NCBI RefSeq assembly: GCF_009909195.1
Contig: NZ_JAAAMU010000001.1
Span: forward strand, 1-64,000
Length of the DNA: 64,000 bases
Source of the DNA: Paenibacillus sacheonensis
GTDB taxonomy: Bacteria; Bacillota; Bacilli; Paenibacillales; Paenibacillaceae
Direction: 5' to 3'
The notes under the pieces were generated by a model, which was given only the letters and a program-made list of their open reading frames with translations, did no database searches and had not been told where the DNA came from. The position numbers and the translations under genes were made by a program. Position 1 is the stretch's first letter; every line of letters starts with the position of its first letter. Positions 26,824 through 34,728 of the stretch are shown in pieces.

Positions 26824-27960
26824 ATGACGAAACGGATTGGAATCATCGGATATGGACTCAGAGTAGGCGGTTTATTCGGGAATTTGGAGGAGAGGAACGC
26901 GGACTGGCGGCTTGCAGCGATCGCGGACCTGCGGAAGGAAGAACTGATTGCTTCGATGGGAGATGCCGCGAACGGCATTCAATGGTTCGAAGACGCGGAT
27001 GACATGCTTGACCGGGCGGATTTGGATGGAGTCGTGATCGGTACCCGCTGTAACTTGCACACCGAAATGGCGCTGAAGGTGTTAAAGCGTAATCTGCCAT
27101 TATTCCTTGAGAAGCCCGTTGCCACGACGTACGAGGATTTGCTTCGGTTGAAAGCCGGTTATGAGGCCTCGGCTTCGCAAGTGGTCGTCTCGTTCCCGCT
27201 GCGCAATACGCCGCTCGTGAAGCTGGCGAAGGAGATCGTCGACTCCGGGAAGATCGGAACGGTGGAGCATGTGCAGGCCGTGAACAACGTGCCTTACGGC
27301 GGCGTCTACTACCACAGCTGGTACCGGGACGAGAGCATCACCGGAGGCTTGTTCCTGCAGAAAGCCACGCATGATTTCGATTACGTCAATTATTTGGTCG
27401 GCATGCAGCCGACTGCCGTATGCGCCATGAAATCCAAGCAGATCTTCAAAGGCGATAAGCCCGCGGGACTCATGTGCCGGGATTGCGAGGAGAAGCATTC
27501 CTGCGAAGAAAGCACGCTGAAGCCGGAGAACAAGCCGTGGGGAGAGTACTGCTGCTTCGCGGTCGATACCGGCAACGAGGATTCGGGCAGCGCGCTCATT
27601 CGATACGAGACGGGCATGCACGTGAGCTACTCGCAAAATTTCTTCGCCCGAAGAGGCGCGCAGAAGCGGGGCGCGCGGCTGCTCGGTTACAAGGGCACGC
27701 TCGAATTCGATTGGTATACGGGCGAATTGCGAATCGACATGCACCATGAGGCGCGCGTGGAGACCCATCGTTTCGACCTCAATGCGATGGACGGACATGG
27801 CGGGGGAGACGGCAAGCTGCTGCAAAATTTCGCGCAGATCGTGGACGGCACGGGGCGTTCCGACACCTCGCTGAACGACGGCTTGCTGAGCGCGCTATTA
27901 TGCCTGAAGGCCAACGAATCCGCGAACACGAATACGTTTCAGCAAGTGGCCTGGACCTAG
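26824..27960 (+). CDS. Gfo/Idh/MocA-family oxidoreductase with a cysteine cluster
   Basis: The 378-residue protein has the N-terminal Rossmann fold (RIGIIGYGLRVGGLFGN), the family motif EKPVAT (Glu96, Lys97, Pro98) and the catalytic-domain helix with LQKATHDFDYVNYL, where His183 is the likely catalytic residue. Members oxidise or reduce sugars and inositols with NAD(P). Unusual is the insert CRDCEEKHSC (Cys218, 221, 227) followed by a CC pair near 243-244, which looks like a metal-binding knuckle. GGGAG is directly before the ATG. The gene is monocistronic and opposite an AraC regulator. Confidence 0.87.
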   Translation: MTKRIGIIGYGLRVGGLFGNLEERNADWRLAAIADLRKEELIASMGDAANGIQWFEDADDMLDRADLDGVVIGTRCNLHTEMALKVLKRNLPLFLEKPVATTYEDLLRLKAGYEASASQVVVSFPLRNTPLVKLAKEIVDSGKIGTVEHVQAVNNVPYGGVYYHSWYRDESITGGLFLQKATHDFDYVNYLVGMQPTAVCAMKSKQIFKGDKPAGLMCRDCEEKHSCEESTLKPENKPWGEYCCFAVDTGNEDSGSALIRYETGMHVSYSQNFFARRGAQKRGARLLGYKGTLEFDWYTGELRIDMHHEARVETHRFDLNAMDGHGGGDGKLLQNFAQIVDGTGRSDTSLNDGLLSALLCLKANESANTNTFQQVAWT

Positions 27961-27990
27961 AAGCAGAGGGTCAAGCCGTAAAATCACGAA

Positions 27991-28066
27991 GCGTAAAGCG
28001 GCTTTCGTCTTGATAAATGAAACAAACTAGCGTAAACGGTCTTCGTCCTGATAAATGAATCCAACG
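27991..28066 (+). repeat. Two-copy tandem repeat, unit about 38-39 bases
   Basis: Unit one (27991-28029) and unit two (28030-28066) both read GCGTAAA, CGG, a TTTCGTC-like stretch, then TGATAAATGAA and an AAC end. They differ by a few substitutions and one or two deletions. A fainter third beginning (CCGTAAAATCACGAA) precedes them. The units lie between the stop of the Gfo gene and the terminator at 28071, so they are transcribed but untranslated. Confidence 0.7.
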
Positions 28067-28070
28067 CGCG

Positions 28071-28103
28071 AACGGCGCGCCCCTCGGGGCGCGCCGTTTC
28101 TTT
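28071..28103. terminator. Strong hairpin terminator between convergent genes
   Basis: A perfect 13-base stem (AACGGCGCGCCCC with its complement) has a two-base symbolic loop and is followed by TTTCTTTG on the plus strand. It separates the Gfo/Idh/MocA gene from the convergent regulator ending at 28105. Confidence 0.85.
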
Positions 28104-28104
28104 G

Positions 28105-29277
28105 TTAGGCTTGCGACGCCGTGTCCGTGTCCGAAAGCGAATGCGCTGCGGTGCTGTTCCGCATGATTAACTGCGTCGGCAGGTAGATGCCGCTCGTCAT
28201 GCGATTCGGTCCTTCGATAAGCGCAATCGCTTTATCGGCGGCCTGCAGGCCCATCTCGTAGAAGTTCTGGCGCACGGTCGTGAGCGGCACTTGGATATGC
28301 GTGCCGAAGGCGCTGTCGTCATAGCCGATGACCGAGATGTCCTGGGGCACGCGGATGCCCAGATGCGCGAGACACCGCATCAGCTCCAGGGCGATGACGT
28401 CGTTGATGCAGAAGATCGCCGATAAATCGTGATGCGCGGCGAGCGCCTCGCGCAGCGGCTCCTCGAGCGGGGAATAGAAATCCTTGCTGTACTCGTTTCC
28501 CGCGCGCTCCTTGAACTGCTTCGACGTGCAGCCGAAGATACGGTTCTTGCCGAAAGCGATCTTGTGCTCGGCCATAATGCGGGAGTAGCCGATCAGGCGT
28601 TCCTTGATCGTAGCGATCTCCCGCATGTCCGTCCAGATGAACGCCGCCGTCGACCGGTGGCCGAGTTCGACGAGATGGGTGGCTGCCAGTTGGCCGCCTT
28701 CGACGTTATTCGATACGACGAAATCGCAGGGCAGCGTCGTCAGGTAAAGATTGACCAGCACGAACGGGAAGCCGTTGCGCTGCAATTGGGCGATCGGCGC
28801 GTGCATCTTCTCGGTGAAGCTCGTATAGACGACGAGTCCCTGGATGCCCTCGTCGACGAGTTGGGTCAGCAGCTGTTCTTCCTTCTTCGGATTGCCATCG
28901 GAGTTGCTGACGATCAAACGGTAGCCGCGTTCGGACAGTTGCTGCTCCATGCCCTTGAGCAGGTCGGGCGTGAAGCGAAAATCGTACGGAATGACCAAGC
29001 CGATCGTCCGCATCGGCGATTCGCTTGGCTTCGCGGGAGCGGCCGCGATCGGGGCTTCGCTTTCGGCGATGAAATTGCCGACGCCGTGAATGCCGTAGAT
29101 ATCGCCGTCGGAGGTCAACTCGGCGATGGCTTTATGAACCGTGCCGCGGCTGACGTCGAACAGCTCCATCAGCTCGATCTGCGACGGGATTTGGTCGTTC
29201 GGCAGAAGGGCGCCGCTTTTGACTTGCAGGCGAATATATTCTTTGATTTTGCGGTATGCAGGTATGAAAGTCGACAT
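28105..29277 (-). CDS. GntR-type DNA-binding / LacI-type ligand-binding hybrid repressor (AraR-like)
   Basis: The 390-residue protein combines an N-terminal GntR winged helix (about 5-70; DQIPSQIELMELFDVSRGTV) with a LacI/periplasmic-binding-type effector domain (about 90-370; TIGLVIPYDFRFTPDLL, ending SVIGYDDSAFGTHI and LTTVRQNF). This is the architecture of the arabinose repressor AraR. The ATG at 29277 follows GAGGAATTCC. A perfect palindrome TTTGTACT/AGTACAAA at 29402-29417, very like the AraR operator, lies upstream between this gene and the divergent esterase gene. Autoregulation and control of the glycan locus to the right are inferred. Confidence 0.88.
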   Translation of the reverse strand: MSTFIPAYRKIKEYIRLQVKSGALLPNDQIPSQIELMELFDVSRGTVHKAIAELTSDGDIYGIHGVGNFIAESEAPIAAAPAKPSESPMRTIGLVIPYDFRFTPDLLKGMEQQLSERGYRLIVSNSDGNPKKEEQLLTQLVDEGIQGLVVYTSFTEKMHAPIAQLQRNGFPFVLVNLYLTTLPCDFVVSNNVEGGQLAATHLVELGHRSTAAFIWTDMREIATIKERLIGYSRIMAEHKIAFGKNRIFGCTSKQFKERAGNEYSKDFYSPLEEPLREALAAHHDLSAIFCINDVIALELMRCLAHLGIRVPQDISVIGYDDSAFGTHIQVPLTTVRQNFYEMGLQAADKAIALIEGPNRMTSGIYLPTQLIMRNSTAAHSLSDTDTASQA

Positions 29278-29401
29278 GGAATTCCTCATTTTATCGTTTC
29301 TAGTATTGGTGACACTCGCAGAGCGATCGGCGGAAATAGGGAAGAAAAGGCAGTACCATCCTATTCATCGTAGTATGAATGCTGCCGCATTGTCAAATAT
29401 T

Positions 29402-29417
29402 TTTGTACTAGTACAAA
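29402..29417. promoter_or_regulatory. Operator of the GntR/LacI hybrid repressor
   Basis: A perfect 16-base palindrome, TTTGTACTAGTACAAA, differs only in the centre from the known AraR-type operator ATTTGTACGTACAAAT. It lies in the divergent region between the repressor gene (start 29277) and the esterase gene (start 29476). Confidence 0.7.
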
Positions 29418-29475
29418 CTATATGATGAAACGTGTATGATTACGGATGAACACGATGAACGAAGGGGGAACGGAC

Positions 29476-30885
29476 ATGACGGAGTGGAAACAGCTCGGCG
29501 TGCGCATCGAGCGCGGACCGTCGAACTGGCAAATCCTGCAGCAGCGCGGGGGAGCGGCGGACATAAGACTGGCGGGGAGCTGGCATTTCGAAGGGGAGAC
29601 GAATGGCCGCCCGGAAGTTTACGGGCGGGTCGTGAACGAGAATGACGGGACGGAGACCGTCGGTTGGACAGCTTGTCGGATGTTCGGCGACGATAAGTGG
29701 GAAGTGGAGCTGCGGGACGTGCCGGCAGGCGGATTATACCGGATCGAGACGTGCTTGGCCGTGGATGAGCATACCGTCGCGAATTGGCCGTATCGCGGAG
29801 ATATCGTTCACCACGTGGGAGTCGGCGACCTGTGGATCATCGCAGGGCAAAGCAATGCCGCCGGCTACGGAAGAGGGCCGTTCCACGACCCGCCGGAGAT
29901 GGGGGTGCACGTGCTGCGGGACAACGGCTCGTGGGATCTTGCCTCTCATCCGTTTAACGAATCGACGGGGACGATCTATTGGAACGTGTACGAGGTGTGC
30001 AATACCGGCCATTCGCCGTTCCTAGCGTTCGGCAGGATGGTGAGAAGAGAGACGGGCTATCCCGTCGGCTTCGTCATGGGTGCCCAGGGCGGAGCGCCGC
30101 TCAAGGATTGGGCTCCGAACCGCGGGCTGCTGGATATCAAGCTGAGGCGGGCGCTCGCGCTCGCGGGCGGGCAGGCGAGAGGCGTGCTCTGGTACCAGGG
30201 GGAGTCGGACACGGGGACGGAAGAGGAGGCTTGGACGTACGGCGCGCGGTTCGCGGCGCTTGTCGGAAGCTGGCGCGAGCTGCTCGGCGACCCGGCGCTG
30301 CCGGTGCTTACGGTTCAGTTGAACCGATATTACCAGTCGCCGGAGGAGGCCTTCGCGTGGAACCGGAAATGGGGAGTCGTACGGGAAATGCAGCGCCGCG
30401 CCGCGGAGGAGTTGGCGAATGTATACGTCGTGCCCTCGCTGGACTGCCCATTCTCGGACCAAATTCATAGCGGGCCAGCAGGCAACATGCTGCTGGGAGA
30501 ACGGCTGGCGCGGACCGCGCTCGGCGCGGTATACGGTAAGCGCCTGCACTTCAAGGCTCCGAACGTCGCCGAGGCGGTCGAGATATCCGCGGAAGGGGAG
30601 CCGGCTATTCGCCTGCGCTTCGACGGGGTCGCGGGAACCCTCGTGAACATCGGCCTGCGCGAGAGGCCGTTTCGGGCGGAAGACGAGGCCGGGGAGCTCG
30701 GCATCGCGAATTGGACCGTAGAAGGAACGTCGAGTGTCGTCCTTCATCTGGAGCGAAAGATCGTCGGGAAATCCGAGGTGCACGGAGCCGCGGAGGTCGA
30801 TCCGTCCGCCGTGCTGCCGCTCGATTCGGCCACTTTTTTGCCGATGCTTGCCTTTTACGGCGTACAAGTACAGCAGAAAAATTAA
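29476..30885 (+). CDS. SASA-type carbohydrate O-acetylesterase (sialate O-acetylesterase family)
   Basis: The 469-residue protein is an SGNH-like hydrolase. The nucleophile motif is GQSNAAGYG (Ser126), the second block is GVLWYQGESD, and the closing block DQIHS supplies Asp and His near 328 and 331. An N-terminal beta region precedes it, as in sialate O-acetylesterases. It would remove acetyl groups from sugars. I start at ATG 29476 behind GAAGGGGGAA; an upstream ATG at 29446 has no clear ribosome binding site. There is no signal peptide, so deacetylation happens after import. It is the first gene of the locus and the closest to the operator. Confidence 0.85.
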   Translation: MTEWKQLGVRIERGPSNWQILQQRGGAADIRLAGSWHFEGETNGRPEVYGRVVNENDGTETVGWTACRMFGDDKWEVELRDVPAGGLYRIETCLAVDEHTVANWPYRGDIVHHVGVGDLWIIAGQSNAAGYGRGPFHDPPEMGVHVLRDNGSWDLASHPFNESTGTIYWNVYEVCNTGHSPFLAFGRMVRRETGYPVGFVMGAQGGAPLKDWAPNRGLLDIKLRRALALAGGQARGVLWYQGESDTGTEEEAWTYGARFAALVGSWRELLGDPALPVLTVQLNRYYQSPEEAFAWNRKWGVVREMQRRAAEELANVYVVPSLDCPFSDQIHSGPAGNMLLGERLARTALGAVYGKRLHFKAPNVAEAVEISAEGEPAIRLRFDGVAGTLVNIGLRERPFRAEDEAGELGIANWTVEGTSSVVLHLERKIVGKSEVHGAAEVDPSAVLPLDSATFLPMLAFYGVQVQQKN

Positions 30886-30888
30886 AAA

Positions 30889-30938
30889 ACTGTACATGTA
30901 TATTTTTTATTGACACGACTCCTATCCTGCATTAGAGT
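30889..30938 (+). promoter_or_regulatory. Promoter with overlapping operator-like sequence before the importer genes
   Basis: TTGACA (30910-30915), a 17-base spacer and TAGAGT (30933-30938) make a convincing vegetative promoter. Just upstream, ACTGTACATGTATA (30889-30902) is an imperfect palindrome with the TGTAC half-site seen in the operator at 29402, so the same repressor may act here. Confidence 0.6.
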
Positions 30939-31034
30939 GAAGCTACACAGGGAATGGAAGCACTTACATAACCAATTAAACTTCAATTTCCAGTCCTTGG
31001 GCATTACTAGTGCATTATTACAAGGGGGATTTTT

Positions 31035-32659
31035 ATGACTAAGTATGCGAAAGGGCTGCTAGCCGTAATGACGGCCTCGACTTTGCTCTTGGGGGCCTGT
31101 AACAACAATGCGAACGACGGCAATAAGGCCGGCGCAGCGGATGCTTCCAAAGACAACGGCTCGAACGGCAATGCGAATGCGAACAACGCGGCAGCTGACA
31201 ATGCGCCGGCCAACGCGGAGAAGATCAGCTTGAAATGGATGATTCCAACGCAGCAGAAGGCACCGGTCGGCGACAGCCTCATCATGCAGGAGATCAAGCA
31301 GAAGTTCAACGTCGACATCGAATTCGTGGAAGCGCCTCCAGGCGACCAGTACGACGAGAAGAAGAAGCTCGCGATCGCGTCCCAAGCCATTCCGGACCTA
31401 ATGACCTGGGTGATGAAGGACGAGGCCAACAAGTACGGTCCGGAAGGCGCGTTCCTCGAGATTACGCCGCTTCTGGATCGATTGCCGGAGCTGAAGAAGA
31501 AGCTCGACGCGGATCCGAACGGCAAATACAACGCGTTCTCGCCCGACGAGAAGCTCTGGCGCTTGCCGGACTATATAACGTACAGAACGTGCCGATCTTC
31601 GATTTCAGCTACGTGAAGGCCGAATTCGAGGCCGTAGGGTCGCCGGAACCGAAGAACTGGGACGACATCTACGACGCGTTGAAGAAGCTGAAGGCGAAGT
31701 ATCCGGACAGCACGCCGCTTGGCGGCCGCGGCAAGGAACTCGGCCAGAATTTCCGCCAATTCTTCGAGCAGAGCTTCACGTCCGGCAAGAGCGGGCAGCC
31801 GGCCTTCAATGATCAGGTGGTCGCGTTCGATCCCGACAAGAAGGAATGGTACTACGGGCCGACGGCGCCGGGTTTCAAAGACTCCATTGCGTTCCTCGCC
31901 AAGCTGTATAAGGAGAAGCTGCTCGATAACGAATATTTGACCATGGACATGAACGCGCTGCAAGCGAAGATCAAAGACAAGAAGGTCTTCATGATCGACG
32001 ATTACGTCGGCGGCCTCTCCGGCATCGGCGACCTGAACCCGGGCGGCGTGCTGGTTCCGCTCCCGATGCCGACCTTCGGCGGCAATGCGCAAATTCTGGG
32101 CTACACCGGCTCGCATGTCGGCGACCGCGGCACGGTGCTCAGCGGCAGCCTGAAGGGCGACAAACTCGACCGCGTGCTGCAGATGCTGAACTACATGTAT
32201 TCCGATGAATTCTACGATCATCTCTATTGGAATCCGGAAGTCACCGGAGAGAAGGACGGCAAGAAGTATTACACGAACGAGGGCATGTACAGCGGCGACG
32301 CGGCGGTCAAGGACAAATATTTGCCGTGGTCCATCATGGGCGGTTTCCAAGTCGACAACGAGACGACGACCAAAGCGGGAACGCCGTACGCCGACTACAA
32401 GCTGAACGTGCTGACGGCCGAAGCCAACAAGGATAAGTACCTTCAGCAGCCGATTCTGCCGTTCGATACGGAGCAAAGCAAACGGCTATCCGAGATTCAG
32501 ACGACGCTGACCGATTATTGGAACCAAACGATCGACCAGTTCATCGTGGGCAAGAAAAGCATGGACGACTGGGACGGCTTTATCTCCGACCTGAACGGCA
32601 AAGGCGCCGAAGAAGAAGTCGCGATCTACAACGAGGTATACAAGAAGTTCTTCCAATAA
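31035..32659 (+). pseudogene. Solute-binding lipoprotein of an ABC importer, split by a frameshift
   Basis: The first frame (31035-31616) encodes a lipoprotein signal with lipobox LLGAC (Cys22), an Asn/Ala-rich linker and the start of a COG1653-type binding protein. It derails near 31570. From there the next frame continues the same protein (YNVQNVPIFDFSYVKAEFEA) to 32659. Restoring one missing base around GACTATATAAC gives about 541 residues, the usual family length. The permeases downstream are intact. Either the binding protein is dead in this strain or the assembly has a one-base error. No slippery heptamer is present, so programmed shifting is unlikely. The start follows AAGGGGG. Confidence 0.85.
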
Positions 32660-32708
32660 GGATGAGTAGGCGCTTGGCGCCGGAAATGAACGAAACGCAT
32701 GATGGCAC

Positions 32709-32743
32709 GCATGCGGCCGCGCTCCCGAAGCGCGGCCGCATGC
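32709..32743. other. Perfect 15-base stem between importer genes
   Basis: Arms 32709-32723 and 32729-32743 are exact complements with loop CCCGA. No T run follows. Such structures after solute-binding genes protect the upstream mRNA or weaken read-through, giving more binding protein than permease. Confidence 0.65.
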
Positions 32744-32832
32744 ATTACGAAACGCGGCATGGACGAACGCCTGCGGGGCCGCCGGCTCCGTAGGCATTCG
32801 CGTTCCAAGCCGCGAACGGAAGGAGCAAAGCC

Positions 32833-33795
32833 ATGGCTTCGACGACTGACGTCGAACTCACTCTCGCCTCGGGCGGGCGCGGACGGGGAAGAAGCGCCGC
32901 GTGGAAGAAAATCAAGCGCAGCCGGTTCCTGTACCTCCTGCTGCTCGCGCCGGTTCTCTGGTACGTCGTGTTCGCGTATCTGCCCATGGTGGGCGTTCTG
33001 ATCGCCTTCCAGGATTTCAGCTTGTACAAGGGCGTGTTCCACAGCGACTGGACGGGATTCGATCATTTCAAACGAGCGCTGACGGACGCCGGCTTCTGGG
33101 CGGTCTTCCGCAATACGATCATCCTGGGCACCGTGACGTTCGTCTTCGGATTCCCCGCGCCCATCCTGCTGGCGCTGCTGTTCAACGAGCTGCGGGACGG
33201 CCTGTTCAAGAAGGCGGTCCAGACGATCTCGTACTTGCCGTATTTCGTGTCGGTGGTGGCGATCGTCAATATCGCGATGATCATGCTGTCGCCGTCCACG
33301 GGCGTCGTGAACGGATTCCTGAAGCTGATCGGGCTGCATGAGATCTATTTCATCATCGAGCCCGGATGGTTCCGGCCGCTCTATGTGCTCATTAATCTAT
33401 GGGTCGGCACGGGCTGGACGTCGATTATCTACTTGGCGGCAATGAGCAGCATCGATACGCAGCTATACGACGCGGCGAAAGTCGACGGCGCCAGCCGTCT
33501 GCGGCAAATCCGGCACGTGACGCTGCCGGGCATCGCGCCGACGATCACGATCCTGCTGCTGATCTCGCTGCCGAGCATCGTAGCCACCAATTTCGAGATG
33601 GTGCTCCTGCTGCAGCAGCCGATCACGTACAGCACGTCCGACGTCGTGGGCACGTACATCTACCGGCACGGCATTCTGAACAGCGAGTTCGACTACACGA
33701 CCGCCGCGACCGTCATCTTCAGCATCATCAGCTTGGCTATTATCTTCGCGTCGAATCGTATCGCGCGCAAATTCGGGGAGACGAGTCTATGGTAA
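32833..33795 (+). CDS. ABC importer permease, LplB type
   Basis: The 320-residue membrane protein starts with a charged cytoplasmic tail, then about six helices beginning FLYLLLLAPVLWYVVFAYLP. The EAA loop reads DAAKVDGASRLRQIRHVTLP, and the end IARKFGETSLW is the LplB mark also seen at 18707. GGAAGGAGC precedes the ATG. It overlaps the next permease gene by seven bases. It belongs with the frameshifted binding protein upstream, and no ATPase is encoded in the operon. Confidence 0.9.
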   Translation: MASTTDVELTLASGGRGRGRSAAWKKIKRSRFLYLLLLAPVLWYVVFAYLPMVGVLIAFQDFSLYKGVFHSDWTGFDHFKRALTDAGFWAVFRNTIILGTVTFVFGFPAPILLALLFNELRDGLFKKAVQTISYLPYFVSVVAIVNIAMIMLSPSTGVVNGFLKLIGLHEIYFIIEPGWFRPLYVLINLWVGTGWTSIIYLAAMSSIDTQLYDAAKVDGASRLRQIRHVTLPGIAPTITILLLISLPSIVATNFEMVLLLQQPITYSTSDVVGTYIYRHGILNSEFDYTTAATVIFSIISLAIIFASNRIARKFGETSLW

Positions 33796-34697
33796 GAGTA
33801 AGAACAACGTCCGATTCGCCCCGCGTTCGCGCGGAAGCGTTCGACTGGATCGTGCGCGTCCTCGTCCTGTTGATTTCCGCCGCGATGCTCTATCCATTCC
33901 TGTATATCCTGGCGGTGTCGCTGAGCGCGTCCGACGAGATCCACGGGATGAACATCACGGTGTATCCCAAAGGGCTGAATTTCGACGTCTATCATTATAT
34001 TTTCAGGCTGCCGCAAATCTATCGGGCTTACTTCAATTCGATCCTGTACACGACGATCGGCACGGTGCTTAGCATCGCGATGACAATGCTGTGCGCCTAT
34101 CCGCTGTCTAAACCGTGGTTGTACGGCAAGGGGAGCATCGTCATGTTCATCGTCGTGACGATGTTCGTCTCCGGCGGTACCATTCCCATGTTTATCCTGG
34201 TCAAGATGCTTCATATGTACGATTCCATGTGGGCGCTGATCGTGCCCGGTCTCATGAACACGTTCTACATGTTCATCGCGCTCGCGTTCTTCAAAGGGAT
34301 CCCGCTCGACCTGGAAGAGGCCAGTTATATCGACGGCGCGGGCGACGCCAACATCTTCACGCGGGTATTCCTGCCATTGGCCAAACCGATCACGGCCACG
34401 CTGTCGCTGTTCTATGCCGTAGGGTATTGGAACTCCTGGTTTCCGGCCGCGATCTTCCTGATCGACAAAGACAAGTATCCGATTCAGCTGCTGCTTCGCA
34501 ATATGATGGTGGGCGTGGCCAAGGGCCAGCTGTCCGTCTCCGTCGTGCTCGGCGAGACGAGCGCGGCCGGCGCGATCAACCTGCAGTCGCTGAATTACGC
34601 GCTCGTCGTCGCGGTCATCCTGCCTATCATTCTTCTCTATCCGTTCGTTCAAAAATATTTCATCAAAGGCGCCATGATCGGTTCCCTGAAAGGGTAG
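33789..34697 (+). CDS. ABC importer permease, LplC type
   Basis: The 302-residue membrane protein is the partner permease: six hydrophobic helices, the EAA-type loop EASYIDGAGDANIFTRVFLP and the ending FVQKYFIKGAMIGSLKG. I start at ATG 33789, which overlaps the stop of the LplB-type gene; the frame is open further upstream only because the GC-rich neighbour lacks stops there. The first helix begins about 20 residues in, as usual for the family. Confidence 0.9.
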   Translation: MVRVRTTSDSPRVRAEAFDWIVRVLVLLISAAMLYPFLYILAVSLSASDEIHGMNITVYPKGLNFDVYHYIFRLPQIYRAYFNSILYTTIGTVLSIAMTMLCAYPLSKPWLYGKGSIVMFIVVTMFVSGGTIPMFILVKMLHMYDSMWALIVPGLMNTFYMFIALAFFKGIPLDLEEASYIDGAGDANIFTRVFLPLAKPITATLSLFYAVGYWNSWFPAAIFLIDKDKYPIQLLLRNMMVGVAKGQLSVSVVLGETSAAGAINLQSLNYALVVAVILPIILLYPFVQKYFIKGAMIGSLKG

Positions 34698-34728
34698 GAA
34701 GCCGCAGCCAGTCAGAGGAGAGATTCAT

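Noticed and set aside
27991-28066. CRISPR array
   Set aside because: Only two adjoining, imperfect units without spacers and no cas genes; it is a tandem repeat.
31560-31616. Programmed -1 frameshift in the binding-protein gene
   Set aside because: No slippery heptamer or downstream pseudoknot-like structure is visible, and solute-binding proteins are not known to use frameshifting. A deletion or sequencing error is simpler.
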